The translations under genes were made by a program, and so were the position numbers. Of a stretch of 64,000 bases of DNA, positions 1 through 8,154 are shown one piece after another. Origin of the DNA: MWDV01 sp002070715 (lineage in GTDB: Bacteria > Verrucomicrobiota > Verrucomicrobiia > Limisphaerales > MWDV01); contig DAONTI010000011.1 of the NCBI GenBank assembly GCA_035411585.1, positions 51,344 to 115,343 on the forward strand, written 5' to 3'. How positions within the stretch are numbered: the stretch's first letter is position 1; each line of letters begins with the position of its first letter. The notes beneath the pieces were generated by a model. The model did not search any database. It had not been told where the DNA came from and was given only the letters and a program-made list of their open reading frames with translations.

Positions 1-989
1 GTCAGGGAGAAGGTCATGGTGAAACCGAGAATCCCGGCGCCCACCTGCTCCAACACCACGGAGCCGAGGATAAAGTAGAAGGCCGGCGCGTTTTCCAGCG
101 GTTTTTGGTTGGTGTGCGCATCCAGGTAGATGTGCCAAAAACAGAAGACCAACGGCAGCGGCTCCAACGCGCTGAACAGCGATCCCCAGAACTGCCAGAA
201 TTCCGGCGTGCCCACCCAGAAATAATGGTGCGCGTTCCCGATCAATCCAGACAGCCAGACCAGCACCACCCCCCAGAAAACAGCGTAGCCTACCTCTTTG
301 ACGCTGACCTTGAACAACAGCACGATCAGGATGCCAATCAAGCTGATGTGAATAACCTCCCATACGCCTTCCACCCAATAGTGAACCACGAACCAGCGGA
401 AGTATTCCTGCAAATCCAAGCGCGGCACGTAAAACAGGCCGAACACCCAGACCACCATCAACGCCACCACGCCAATGCCCAAGCCCCAATGAATCTCGTT
501 CCACTCTCGCAGCGGCGGAAAGGTGCGCAGCACCACATAGCAAAGAATTGCGAACCCGATTAAAACAATTGTGTCGAAAATCCGGCCGCCTTCGATGTAT
601 TCGAGCCCTTCCTGCAACCACGGCTGTCCCGCCCACCAGCCGGCGATGCCTTGCATGGCAAAAACTTGGGTGAACATGTTCCATCCCGTGGCGACGATCA
701 GTGCGCAAAATAAAAATTTGATCAACCACGGGGCCGCCAATTCACGGCGGGAAAGCAGAGGGCCCACGAATAGGATGGCCCCGATGAACCCGGAGAGAAT
801 CCACAAAATCCCGAGGTTGAGATGCATGGAGCGCACCGTGTTGAAGTTAAGCGTGCCGGCCAGCAGGGTGGGATCGCTATGCTGCAAGGCCAGCACCATG
901 CCCAGTCCCACTTGGAGGATGAACAGGACCAGCATGAGCATGAAGAAGCGCAGGCTGAGACGTTGCGTTTGATATTTGGGTTTGCTCAC
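1..989 (-). CDS. norB: Nitric oxide reductase large subunit NorB (partial, C-terminus outside window)
   Basis: Membrane haem-copper-type reductase that turns two NO into N2O, taking electrons from NorC. I translated the minus strand by hand: 329 codons are open from a GTG at 989 to the left edge. The visible residues match cNOR at a constant offset of four from Pseudomonas numbering: H56 (low-spin haem b ligand), H203 and E207 in HYWVEGVWE, the H254-H255 pair in GNAHHYFW (non-haem iron ligands), and E276 in SALEPLP. The remaining haem ligands would lie beyond the edge. Several hydrophobic helices are evident. The GTG lies five bases after the norC stop, so the two are probably cotranscribed. 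No clear Shine-Dalgarno sequence is seen. Family assignment is firm; completeness cannot be judged. Confidence 0.93.
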   Translation of the reverse strand, partial: MSKPKYQTQRLSLRFFMLMLVLFILQVGLGMVLALQHSDPTLLAGTLNFNTVRSMHLNLGILWILSGFIGAILFVGPLLSRRELAAPWLIKFLFCALIVATGWNMFTQVFAMQGIAGWWAGQPWLQEGLEYIEGGRIFDTIVLIGFAILCYVVLRTFPPLREWNEIHWGLGIGVVALMVVWVFGLFYVPRLDLQEYFRWFVVHYWVEGVWEVIHISLIGILIVLLFKVSVKEVGYAVFWGVVLVWLSGLIGNAHHYFWVGTPEFWQFWGSLFSALEPLPLVFCFWHIYLDAHTNQKPLENAPAFYFILGSVVLEQVGAGILGFTMTFSL

Positions 990-994
990 GGTGT

Positions 995-1957
995 CTAAAG
1001 CGTTTTGATGTAGGCGATGATTTCCTGAATCTGCTCATCGTTGAGCAGACCTTCATACGTCGGCATGGTGCCTTCGGGATAGCCGTCCACGGTTTTGGCG
1101 GTCGGTTTCAGGATGGATTCGATGATATAGGCGTCATCCACGGTCACGGTCGTGCCATCAGCAAGTTTTTCCTGCGAGCCGTAAATGCCGCGCCAAGGTG
1201 GACCGATGATTTTCTTGTCCTCGGGTGAATGACAGGCCGTGCAGCCAAAGGTCTGCACATGCTGGGCGCCCCGTTCCGCCGGGCTCTCGGCCGCTGCGGT
1301 CGGCTGACCCGTCGAAGCCGGGGCCGGCGCTGCAGTGGTCCCGGGGGCGACGGAGCGGCCGTAAAGCCGTTCCAAACGGGCCGGCAACGGTCCAGTCTTC
1401 ACGGCCGGCGGCCAACCCTCGGTGTTCATGGCCGAGGTGTATTTCAAAAAGGCAATCAACTGTCCCACTTCGTTCGCGCGGAAACGCAGGTTGGGCATGA
1501 ACGTATTCTGGCCGCCCCGGCGTTCGACCCGCGTCTTGGCGCCCGGATACTTCTGGTAATAGTCCTCAATGTTGTCCACCCCGGCCGCCTCGGCGATGTC
1601 CTTATTCTGCAACTGCGTCAGAACCGCGACCTCGGTCGGCCAGGAACCTGCCGAGGGCAGAAACGCTGCCAGCCAAGCCGGACCAACGTTCTGGTATTCC
1701 TTGGTCAGATCAGGCGCAAAGTAAGCGCCGTTCCCCACGATGGTGTGACAACCCATGCAACCATAAGCCTGAAATACCCGCTTGCCGTCCGTGGCGTGGT
1801 GGGCGGCAAAAGTCACCGTGTTAGGCGTGACTTGCCCCCGCGATTTGATGAAGGAAAAACCCGAGAGCACGATGAACACCAGCATCATCAGCCCCAGCAA
1901 AATCAGGGCGCGACGCCGCCTTCCCGGTTCGAGACAAATGCCGCCTGGACAACTCAT
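995..1957 (-). CDS. norC: NorC-like cytochrome c with a second C-terminal cytochrome c domain
   Basis: Electron-donating subunit of cNOR. Residues 17-38 form the membrane anchor. The first haem site is CMGCH at 67-71, followed by the NorC-type run after it and a probable Met ligand at 154 (NTFMPN). Normal NorC is about 150 residues and stops near here. This protein continues through a Pro/Ala-rich linker (about 200-228) into a second c-type domain with CTACH at 239-243 and a probable Met ligand in GTMPTY, resembling the cytochrome c tail of some cytochrome oxidase subunits II. It is therefore a predicted dihaem NorC fusion of 320 residues. The ATG overlaps the stop of the upstream small gene (ATGA), and norB follows at once. 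Confidence 0.9.
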   Translation of the reverse strand: MSCPGGICLEPGRRRRALILLGLMMLVFIVLSGFSFIKSRGQVTPNTVTFAAHHATDGKRVFQAYGCMGCHTIVGNGAYFAPDLTKEYQNVGPAWLAAFLPSAGSWPTEVAVLTQLQNKDIAEAAGVDNIEDYYQKYPGAKTRVERRGGQNTFMPNLRFRANEVGQLIAFLKYTSAMNTEGWPPAVKTGPLPARLERLYGRSVAPGTTAAPAPASTGQPTAAAESPAERGAQHVQTFGCTACHSPEDKKIIGPPWRGIYGSQEKLADGTTVTVDDAYIIESILKPTAKTVDGYPEGTMPTYEGLLNDEQIQEIIAYIKTL

Positions 1958-2232
1958 GAAGCCCCTCCCTCGTCTTCCGGCTCCTCAAAGGCGGGACCGG
2001 GTTGAATTTCTCCCGTCTTGATCAGCCGGTCATGCAGAAACAGCGTGCGCGTGCAGGCGATGAAAATATAGAAAACATAAACCGCGAGCAGAAAGCCGAG
2101 GGTAAAATAAATCCACCACCAGTCGCGCGATTCCGCGAAGTATTCAAAATCCCGCCAGAAAGGCCAAGACAAGGCGAAGCCAACCACGCTGGCCACGACC
2201 GCCAGTATCCAATCCACCATGCGCTGTATCAT
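1954..2232 (-). CDS. Small membrane protein of the nor operon
   Basis: Encodes 92 residues with two probable transmembrane helices (about 7-25 and 41-62) and an acidic C-terminal tail (EEPEDEGG). I do not recognise the family. It overlaps the next gene, norC, by the four bases ATGA, and the previous gene overlaps its own start in the same way. It is therefore almost certainly translated as part of the nor operon. A role in assembling or anchoring the reductase is a guess from position only; no haem-binding or metal-binding motif is visible. Confidence 0.7.
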   Translation of the reverse strand: MIQRMVDWILAVVASVVGFALSWPFWRDFEYFAESRDWWWIYFTLGFLLAVYVFYIFIACTRTLFLHDRLIKTGEIQPGPAFEEPEDEGGAS

Positions 2233-2471
2233 GTAAGTTCCTGTTGTTCAATTTCCCGGTTGCCACTCCCCACGCTGACCGGAGTGCCAAAATACAAAGG
2301 GGCACTGAAATTAACGGGGAGGAAGAGCGTGAAATCCGGAGCGGCCGGGGAAACCACCGCCGGCATCGCCTTCGGCAACGCTCCCGAGAACAGTTCGGCG
2401 CCGGATGGCTCCCGCGGAATGCGCCGCGTTTCCGGTCGCGCTGCCCTTTGCGAAATCGCCTGAGAGATCAT
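2229..2471 (-). CDS. Small hypothetical protein, first gene of the nor operon
   Basis: An 80-residue reading frame with a basic N-terminus and a hydrophobic, Pro-containing middle (about 45-66). There is no cysteine and no recognisable domain. Its stop overlaps the start of the following 92-residue membrane protein (ATGA), the main support for it being a real gene. It lies about 105 bases downstream of the shared operator and the FNR-like box, as expected for the first gene of the transcript. An AAAG just before the ATG is a poor Shine-Dalgarno. It could instead be a leader with chance coding capacity. Confidence 0.5.
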   Translation of the reverse strand: MISQAISQRAARPETRRIPREPSGAELFSGALPKAMPAVVSPAAPDFTLFLPVNFSAPLYFGTPVSVGSGNREIEQQELT

Positions 2472-2570
2472 CTTTATTCAGTGCGTGTTACCCGTTTATT
2501 TTCCCCACCGGGTCGTCCTAAAAACAGCCGCCGGTCGGGAATGAATCTTCCGGCGTCACGTTAGCGGGGT

Positions 2571-2590
2571 ATAATTGGATGTCAATATCC
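2571..2590 (-). promoter_or_regulatory. Candidate NO-responsive operator upstream of the nor operon (copy 1)
   Basis: The 20 bases ATAATTGGATGTCAATATCC recur exactly at 10471-10490, upstream of the second NO-related operon. The core GGATGTCAATATCC (2577-2590) is an imperfect palindrome, and flanking AATT and ATTTT are also conserved. It sits where transcription driven from the FNR-like box would begin, a usual place for a repressor site. The adjacent Rrf2-family regulator is the obvious candidate protein, but that link is inferred. Confidence 0.6.
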
Positions 2591-2616
2591 TATTTTACCA
2601 CCAACCGCGTGCCACC

Positions 2617-2630
2617 TTGACTTAAATCAA
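2617..2630 (-). promoter_or_regulatory. FNR/DNR-type (Crp-Fnr family) binding site
   Basis: TTGACTTAAATCAA differs by one base from the Fnr/Dnr/NnrR consensus TTGAT-N4-ATCAA. Its centre is 40 bases upstream of the centre of the operator palindrome. On the minus strand a TAAAAT at 2597-2592 could serve as the -10 element of a class II activated promoter for the nor operon. The regulator itself is not in the window. Confidence 0.6.
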
Positions 2631-2903
2631 AGATCGCACTGGTGGACGCGCGTTCGTGGCGCGGATTTTTCTGGTTGTCTTTCGGCGTCTCTGGGCAGGC
2701 ACCTCTCTCACAAACCCGGCCCGCCGGCCCCCTCGGTAAAGACCAACGGCTGTGCTTTTGCCTTGGACGGCCGCAGGTCGGCTCCGATCTCTCGGTGACA
2801 AGCTCTCCTCCAACGGCGGCGCGTTATGGCGCCAACGGCAGTTGATTTCCGAACCGGCGGACAAGGAGCTTGAAAATTTGGAGGGCAAGGTATCATTTGC
2901 GGC

Positions 2904-3368
2904 ATGCAATTGATTTCCCGCACCTCGGAATACGCGTTGCGCGCGGTCATCTGGTTGATCCAGGAACCGGCGCGCTCCCAGACCGCGCGCCAAATCGCGC
3001 GCGGCACGCGCACCCCGCCCGGTTACATTTCAAAAGTTTTACAACTGCTGGCCAAGGCGGGTTTGGTGCGCAGCCAGCGGGGGTTGGGCGGCGGGTTTCA
3101 ATTCGCCAGTGACCCGGCCCGGGTCACGGTGCTGGAGGTGATCAACGCGGTGGATCCGCTGGAGCGCATCCATACCTGTCCGCTGGGCTTGAAGGCGCAC
3201 GGAAAAAATCTGTGCCCCCTCCATTGCGGGATGAACGAGGTGGCGGAACAAATGGAAGCCACGTTTGCCCAATCCAAACTGGCGGACCTGCTCAACACCG
3301 ATTCCGCATCCGTCCCCCTCGGGATCAAGTTGAAGCCTACCCGCCCGGCTTCGCCAGCGCAGACATAG
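2904..3368 (+). CDS. Rrf2-family transcriptional regulator, probable NsrR-like NO/Fe-S sensor
   Basis: Encodes 154 residues. Residues 1-60 form the Rrf2 winged helix-turn-helix (start MQLISRTSEYALRA). A GLGGGF wing follows, then a dimerisation helix region. Three cysteines, C92, C104 and C108 (in TCPLG and LCPLHC), lie where IscR and NsrR carry their Fe-S cluster ligands, though the spacing differs from E. coli NsrR. It is divergent from the nor operon and followed by an NnrS gene, which strongly suggests NO-linked control. A possible promoter is TTGAAA (2870-2875) with TATCAT (2891-2896). The spacer is short at 15 bases and the predicted start is close to the ATG. Confidence 0.85.
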   Translation: MQLISRTSEYALRAVIWLIQEPARSQTARQIARGTRTPPGYISKVLQLLAKAGLVRSQRGLGGGFQFASDPARVTVLEVINAVDPLERIHTCPLGLKAHGKNLCPLHCGMNEVAEQMEATFAQSKLADLLNTDSASVPLGIKLKPTRPASPAQT

Positions 3369-3461
3369 CGTTTACTGGTGAAAACTGCGCGGCATGAGTT
3401 CCTGGCGGACGGGCGTCGGCAGTAACGCTGGAGAACAACTGGGAACTCCCCCGTTTGCCTC

Positions 3462-4802
3462 ATGAATCCCACCCGGCTCTGGCTGCAGTTCGTTCGTCTG
3501 GCGCTGGTGTGCGCGCTCGGGCCTGGTCTTGGTTTGGCGGTTTGGATGACCGGCGCGTGGGCGCTCGGGGTGCCCCGGGGATTGTGGTATCTGACCGCCA
3601 TCCAAACCCACTCGGTTGCCCTGCTGATGGGATGGGGCGGCGCGATGATCTTGGGCGTGGGCCTTCATTTCTTACCGCGGCTGCGCGGGGTAAAATTATT
3701 CCGTCCGGCATGGGCCGGCCTCTTGTTTTGGGGGCTGACCCTTGGACTGGGAGGACGCATTGCGGGACAGCTTCTGCTCGCCACACTCGACGTCCCGGTG
3801 TCCAACTCCTTGATCGATTGGCTGAACATGGCCGTGGCTGGAGGGGTGACATTGCAAACCGTCAGCGTCATCAGCCTCTTGATTTTACTGGCGATCACCT
3901 TCCGCACGGGCCGTCCGCTGAAAGAGAACGAAGGCTTCCGGCAAATCCTACCGTTGCTGGCGGTGGCGGGCAGCGCGCTGGGTCTGGCGCAGTTGGCCTG
4001 GTGCGGCGGAGTGATGCAAAACCTGATGACAAAACAAAGCTTGGCCCTGCTGCCGACCGCGCCTTCCGGAATGGCCGCCGATCTGATGTTATGCGGCTTT
4101 GTTCCCGCCGTTTCCCTGGCCATGTCCGCGCGGCTTTTTCCGCTCACTTTCCGGACCCGACTGGCGAACTCCCGCGGACTGTTCGTCGCGGCCGGGTTAT
4201 TGGCGATCGGCATTATTCTGTCATTGCTGGAGACCCGACTCTCCGCCTCGTTGGCGGGGTGGGCCGCTGTTTTTCAGGCAGCCGGATTGTTGTGCGGAAC
4301 ATTTTCCGTGCGGATTTTTCATTCGCGCAAACCAACCTCCCGCACTACCACGGCGAACCGTATCCGGCGTGATCCAGCGGCAGTAGGCGTGGTCACCGCC
4401 TACATTTGGGCGAGCGTGGCGGCAATCTTTCTTCTCCTCCAAGCGCTGCCGGCAGCCGGCCTGCCAATCCCGGTGCAACTGACCGAATCCAACCTGTCCC
4501 GCCACGCCATCGGCGTGGGGTTCATGACGTTGTTGATCGTTTCGGTGGGTTGGAAAATGTTGCCGGGTTTTGCGGGCCATCAGCCGCACGGACGGGGCCT
4601 TTTATGGTGCACGGTATTCTCCGGCAACCTAACCGCATTCCTACGGATTCTGCCGGCCCTGCAAACGGCCGACAGCCGGGTGCCCGGCAGTTGGAGCGAA
4701 CCGCTGTTTCCGGTCGCCGGCCTCGCCGGGCTGGCCACTCTCCTGGCCTTCGCCCTGGCGCTGCACCGCAGTTTCCACGACACCAAAACCCGCCCGAGTT
4801 GA
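3462..4802 (+). CDS. NnrS-family membrane protein
   Basis: Encodes 446 residues with about twelve hydrophobic segments. NnrS proteins are haem- and copper-containing membrane proteins tied to denitrification and NO resistance in many bacteria. Their exact biochemistry is unsettled. Recognisable family-like runs are THSVALLMGWGGAMILGVG near residue 50 and SRHAIGVGFMTLLIVSVG near residue 345, where the conserved histidines sit on helices. It lies 93 bases after the Rrf2 regulator on the same strand, so the two may share a transcript. The ATG at 3462 lacks an obvious ribosome-binding site. The assignment rests on topology, histidine placement and neighbourhood. Confidence 0.7.
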   Translation: MNPTRLWLQFVRLALVCALGPGLGLAVWMTGAWALGVPRGLWYLTAIQTHSVALLMGWGGAMILGVGLHFLPRLRGVKLFRPAWAGLLFWGLTLGLGGRIAGQLLLATLDVPVSNSLIDWLNMAVAGGVTLQTVSVISLLILLAITFRTGRPLKENEGFRQILPLLAVAGSALGLAQLAWCGGVMQNLMTKQSLALLPTAPSGMAADLMLCGFVPAVSLAMSARLFPLTFRTRLANSRGLFVAAGLLAIGIILSLLETRLSASLAGWAAVFQAAGLLCGTFSVRIFHSRKPTSRTTTANRIRRDPAAVGVVTAYIWASVAAIFLLLQALPAAGLPIPVQLTESNLSRHAIGVGFMTLLIVSVGWKMLPGFAGHQPHGRGLLWCTVFSGNLTAFLRILPALQTADSRVPGSWSEPLFPVAGLAGLATLLAFALALHRSFHDTKTRPS

Positions 4803-4823
4803 CAGACGCGGATGAAGCGAACG

Positions 4824-5900
4824 TCATCCGCCCTGCAGGATGCGGCCGTATTCATCAAGGAAATTCAGTTCGCCATGCCGTCGCACGTAATCCGCGTCAA
4901 TGAAACACGCAAAGCTGGTGATGTGCCGGATACCGCGCCGGCGATACGCCGCCACATCCGCCCGACACACCTCCGGTCGCCACGGCAGTTTCTGGGCCGG
5001 ACGTTTCCAATCCGAGAAACGCGAGACATCCAGCCAGTATTCCAGCACTTGCGCCTCCGCGGCTCCGAATACGGCGAGATTGGCGTCGAGCAGCTCAATC
5101 CGGTCCGGTTGATCCGGATCGCTCTGTCCGGCATAGGACTGCTCGTGACTCCGGCGAATTGGCGCGAACTCCAGAAACGTGCCGGGTTCAGGCCGCACCT
5201 GTCGGGGTGGCTCGATGGTGGGCCCGTAGGCCAGATGACTTAACCGCGCCCGCGGGTCGGCCTGCCGGAGCGCCCGCAAAATATGATTCCCCACCAGCAA
5301 CGCCTGTTCGCTGGCGCTGAAGCCGCGACACCGCGCGCAGTGGCACCAATCGCGCCCGTCATCCGGCCAGTAGAAATAACGATGTGTCGTGGGTTTGAGG
5401 ACCCGCGCGAACTCCACCGCTTTGCGCGCAATGATGTCCAACGCCTCGGAGGATGACGGGCAACAGTTGGCGTCTGCCACCCGCCGACCGTCCGGGTTTT
5501 GCCGAAACATGGCAGGTTCCTGGGCGAAGTATTCGCGCGAAAGCAAATCGCCCATGGCGTGGAGTTCATATTCCACCGCCACGCCCCGCCGGGCGCAGTC
5601 GGCGAGGAATTTTTGGCCCGCATCCGAACGGATAAAATCCAGGAGCACATCCAGCCGCCGCGCGGCATGGAGCGCGATCGTCGTCAACCCGGCGCGTTGT
5701 GCGCGAGCGGGCCAGTCGGCCAGCGTGAGATCAAACGGATACAACACGATGCCGCGGGTGAGGAAGGGCGGCGGCTTGGGCGCAGTATCGGTGGCGGCAG
5801 TGGCCAGCGCGGTTAATGCCAGGGTGGTTGTACCCAGAAAGGTCCGGCGGGAAAGCGCGGGTGTAGTGGCGGCGATGGCGGAAGCGTGAGGTTCGTTCAT
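4824..5900 (-). CDS. Tat-exported DUF4838-containing protein
   Basis: Encodes 358 residues. A twin-arginine signal (SRRTFLG at about 17-23, then an Ala/Leu-rich stretch) suggests export of a folded protein. The central part carries the DUF4838 hallmark around residues 170-200: YWPDDGRDWCHCARCRG followed by a helix. DUF4838 proteins are distant relatives of glycosidases such as alpha-glucuronidases and are common in secreted Verrucomicrobia and Planctomycetes proteins, but the substrate is unknown. It converges on the NnrS gene with a 21-base gap. It has no evident link to the NO genes. Confidence 0.75.
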   Translation of the reverse strand: MNEPHASAIAATTPALSRRTFLGTTTLALTALATAATDTAPKPPPFLTRGIVLYPFDLTLADWPARAQRAGLTTIALHAARRLDVLLDFIRSDAGQKFLADCARRGVAVEYELHAMGDLLSREYFAQEPAMFRQNPDGRRVADANCCPSSSEALDIIARKAVEFARVLKPTTHRYFYWPDDGRDWCHCARCRGFSASEQALLVGNHILRALRQADPRARLSHLAYGPTIEPPRQVRPEPGTFLEFAPIRRSHEQSYAGQSDPDQPDRIELLDANLAVFGAAEAQVLEYWLDVSRFSDWKRPAQKLPWRPEVCRADVAAYRRRGIRHITSFACFIDADYVRRHGELNFLDEYGRILQGG

Positions 5901-5926
5901 GGGATCGGTGGCGCGTGAAAAACAGG

Positions 5927-6103
5927 TTACTTCAAGCGATCATCTCTAGTCAGGACGAAGGGCATTTGGCCAATTGGGAGCAGCGCGGCGACAGACAGCC
6001 AGCCAACCGACACGGCCAGCAAAAACCACGGGACACTGTTCCTATTACGATGGCTGACAGTGATCGAGGCGTCATAATTCATGCCGGGGTTTCGGGCCGC
6101 CAT
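5927..6103 (-). CDS. Possible small membrane protein
   Basis: A 58-residue frame from an internal ATG. The second half is strongly hydrophobic (SVPWFLLAVSVGWLSVAAL) and ends in the charged tail TRDDRLK, as in single-pass membrane proteins. It lies in the 304-base gap between the DUF4838 gene and the MFS gene. There is no other support, and the frame extends upstream without similar character. It may be chance coding; otherwise I see nothing in this gap. Confidence 0.25.
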   Translation of the reverse strand: MAARNPGMNYDASITVSHRNRNSVPWFLLAVSVGWLSVAALLPIGQMPFVLTRDDRLK

Positions 6104-6204
6104 GAACCTGCCGCGCGCGAACCTCGCTGGCAACGCTTTTGTCTCTTCACCTGAATTGACCGGTGGAGATGCGACGAAGAAGCCGGAGGGCTTACGTGAC
6201 TTGC

Positions 6205-7614
6205 CTATCCGTTGGGCTGACTGGAATTGGCGGGAAGGAGTTGATGGTCCGTGGCGGGCAACGGATGGGGCGCGGGCGCCGATGATTTCCGGGACGGCAC
6301 CCGGATTTTCAGCACGCTGACCCCCCACGCCGCCAAGGCCAGCAGAAAGCTGATCGTGAAGCCCTGTTGAAACTCCCGAATCAGTTGCGGAACACTGGTC
6401 TTGTCCGTTGGAATGATGACCAGCGAGAGCAGCGACACCCCCAACGCGCCGCCAATGGTGCGGGCATACATGGCGGCCGCCGTCGCCGCGCCCAACTCGT
6501 TTTTGGGGGCGTTGTCCTGCACCAACAGCAACGTGGTGAGCATGCCGAAGCCCATGCCAAAGCCGGCGACAAATCCCGCCACCGCCAGCGCATGAAGGCC
6601 CGTGTGGATTAACCCGATGAAGCCGGCAAACCCGAGGGACAACAAAAGAAATCCCGTTTTATTGATCGCGCCCAAGCCAGTCCAACCCAAGAGGCGCCCG
6701 CCGATGATACTGGCCACCGTCCAGCCCACCACCATCGGTGTCAACACGATGCCGGCGGTGGTGGCCCGGGCGCCAGCAACCGTTTGCACAAACAATGGGA
6801 TGTAAGCCACCGCACCAAAATAAGCCGCGCCTGCCAGCAAATTATTGAGCAGGGAGTTGCGGGCGATCACATGCCGCAGACTTTGGATCGGCAGGAGCGG
6901 CGCGGGATGCCGCCATTCAAAAGGCAGCGCCAAGCCGATGGCCAGCAGACCGGCAAGGATCATCCAAATTATTTTTTGATCCAAACCCCAGACCAGCAGC
7001 CCTGCGCCCACGATCAATAACCCCGTGCCGGGATAATCGAGATGAAAAGTCTTTGGCGCGGTCGTTCGCTCCTTCAAAAACAGACCGCACAGCGCCCAAG
7101 CCACCAAGCCAAACGGCAGATTCAGATAAAACACCCAGCGCCAGGAAACATGATCCACAATCAATCCACCGGCCAGCGGGCCGAGCAATCCCGCGATTCC
7201 CCAAATGCCACTGATGTATCCTTGCACCTTGGCGCGTTGCCGCAGCGCGTACATGTCGCCGATCAAGGTGAAGGTCAGGGTCAACACACATCCCGCGCCC
7301 AAGCCTTGAACGATGCGCATGGCAATCAGCCAGGGCATGTTGTGCGCCGCGCCACTCAACCCCGAGCCGATCAGGAACAAAACGATTCCGGTCAAATAGA
7401 GGCGCTTGCGGCTGAGCAAATCGCTGATGCGTCCCCACAAGGGACAGGAAACCGTCTGGGTCAGCAAATAAATGGAAAAAGGCAGGGCATACAGGTGCGG
7501 ACTGCCCAAGTCTTTGACGATCGCCGGCATGGCCGTCGCGACCACCGTCCCCTCCAAGGCTTCCAGGAAGATGCCGATTACCAGGCCGATGGTTGCCAGC
7601 GTTTTATGATCCAC
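6205..7614 (-). CDS. MFS transporter, DHA2 (EmrB/QacA) drug-efflux type
   Basis: Encodes 469 residues with about 14 membrane segments, typical of the 14-helix DHA2 proton-coupled exporters. Visible signatures are the N-terminal EALEGTVVATAMPAI (the acidic residue and alanine-rich helix 1 of this family), WGRISDLLSRKRLY (the A-motif loop between helices 2 and 3) and GPLAGGLIVDHVSWRWVF (motif C and the WRWVF run of helix 5). The likely start is a GTG at 7614. It lies 220 bases downstream of the MIP18 gene on the same strand, so readthrough from the NO operon is possible but not shown. The substrate cannot be read from the sequence. Confidence 0.88.
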   Translation of the reverse strand: MDHKTLATIGLVIGIFLEALEGTVVATAMPAIVKDLGSPHLYALPFSIYLLTQTVSCPLWGRISDLLSRKRLYLTGIVLFLIGSGLSGAAHNMPWLIAMRIVQGLGAGCVLTLTFTLIGDMYALRQRAKVQGYISGIWGIAGLLGPLAGGLIVDHVSWRWVFYLNLPFGLVAWALCGLFLKERTTAPKTFHLDYPGTGLLIVGAGLLVWGLDQKIIWMILAGLLAIGLALPFEWRHPAPLLPIQSLRHVIARNSLLNNLLAGAAYFGAVAYIPLFVQTVAGARATTAGIVLTPMVVGWTVASIIGGRLLGWTGLGAINKTGFLLLSLGFAGFIGLIHTGLHALAVAGFVAGFGMGFGMLTTLLLVQDNAPKNELGAATAAAMYARTIGGALGVSLLSLVIIPTDKTSVPQLIREFQQGFTISFLLALAAWGVSVLKIRVPSRKSSAPAPHPLPATDHQLLPANSSQPNG

Positions 7615-7837
7615 AAACAGTCCTGAACTCAGTGCCCCGCCACGAGGCGGGTCTGGGAGAACACCATCGGTTACCGGGGGGCGGCGGTCGGGTCAGAGCC
7701 GGCTTGGATTGGCGGCGCGAACATTCCGTTAGGCTTTCCAAATCGGAAAACCACCCATTGAAATTGCCGGAATTTTTCTTCGGTCATGCCGATCGCCATT
7801 TCACTGGCCGCACAGATCCAATGCAAGCCGGGACCTT

Positions 7838-8143
7838 TCACATGCCCAACTGGCGTTTGCCATCCTCGCTCAACATTTCCGGCGTCCAATGCGGATCGAA
7901 GGTCATGGTCACTTCCACGTTTTTTGCTTCCGGCAATTGGTTCAGCGCGGTCTTGACCCCTTCGTAAATCCATTCACCCGAGGGACAGTTTTCCGTGGTG
8001 AGCGTCATGGTGACGGCGATGTTGCCGTCATGGTTTTCCACACTATAGATCAAGCCCATATCCACGATGTTCAGGCCGAACTCGGGATCGGGAATGGTTT
8101 TGAGCGCGTCCCAGACGACGGCGGTTTCCGGTGTCACATTCAT
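7838..8143 (-). CDS. MIP18/DUF59 (PaaD-like) Fe-S cluster assembly family protein
   Basis: Encodes 101 residues from the ATG at 8143. The reading frame is open further upstream, but only this part is conserved. DUF59 features are TIPDPEFGLNIVDMGLIY near the N-terminus and the TTENCPSG segment with the family's conserved cysteine near residue 53, then the FDPHWTPEMLS ending. Proteins of this family (SufT, PaaD, MIP18) help mature Fe-S proteins. It follows the NnrS-like gene by 11 bases, as the last gene of the operon that begins with the DUF2249 protein. A role in repairing NO-damaged Fe-S centres is plausible inference. Confidence 0.85.
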   Translation of the reverse strand: MNVTPETAVVWDALKTIPDPEFGLNIVDMGLIYSVENHDGNIAVTMTLTTENCPSGEWIYEGVKTALNQLPEAKNVEVTMTFDPHWTPEMLSEDGKRQLGM

Positions 8144-8154
8144 GCTGCTTGCAA

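Noticed and set aside
2560..2590. Plus-strand -10 element TATAAT at 2570-2575
   Set aside because: No matching -35 element, and copy 2 has GATAAT in the same place, so the conserved sequence is better read as an operator.
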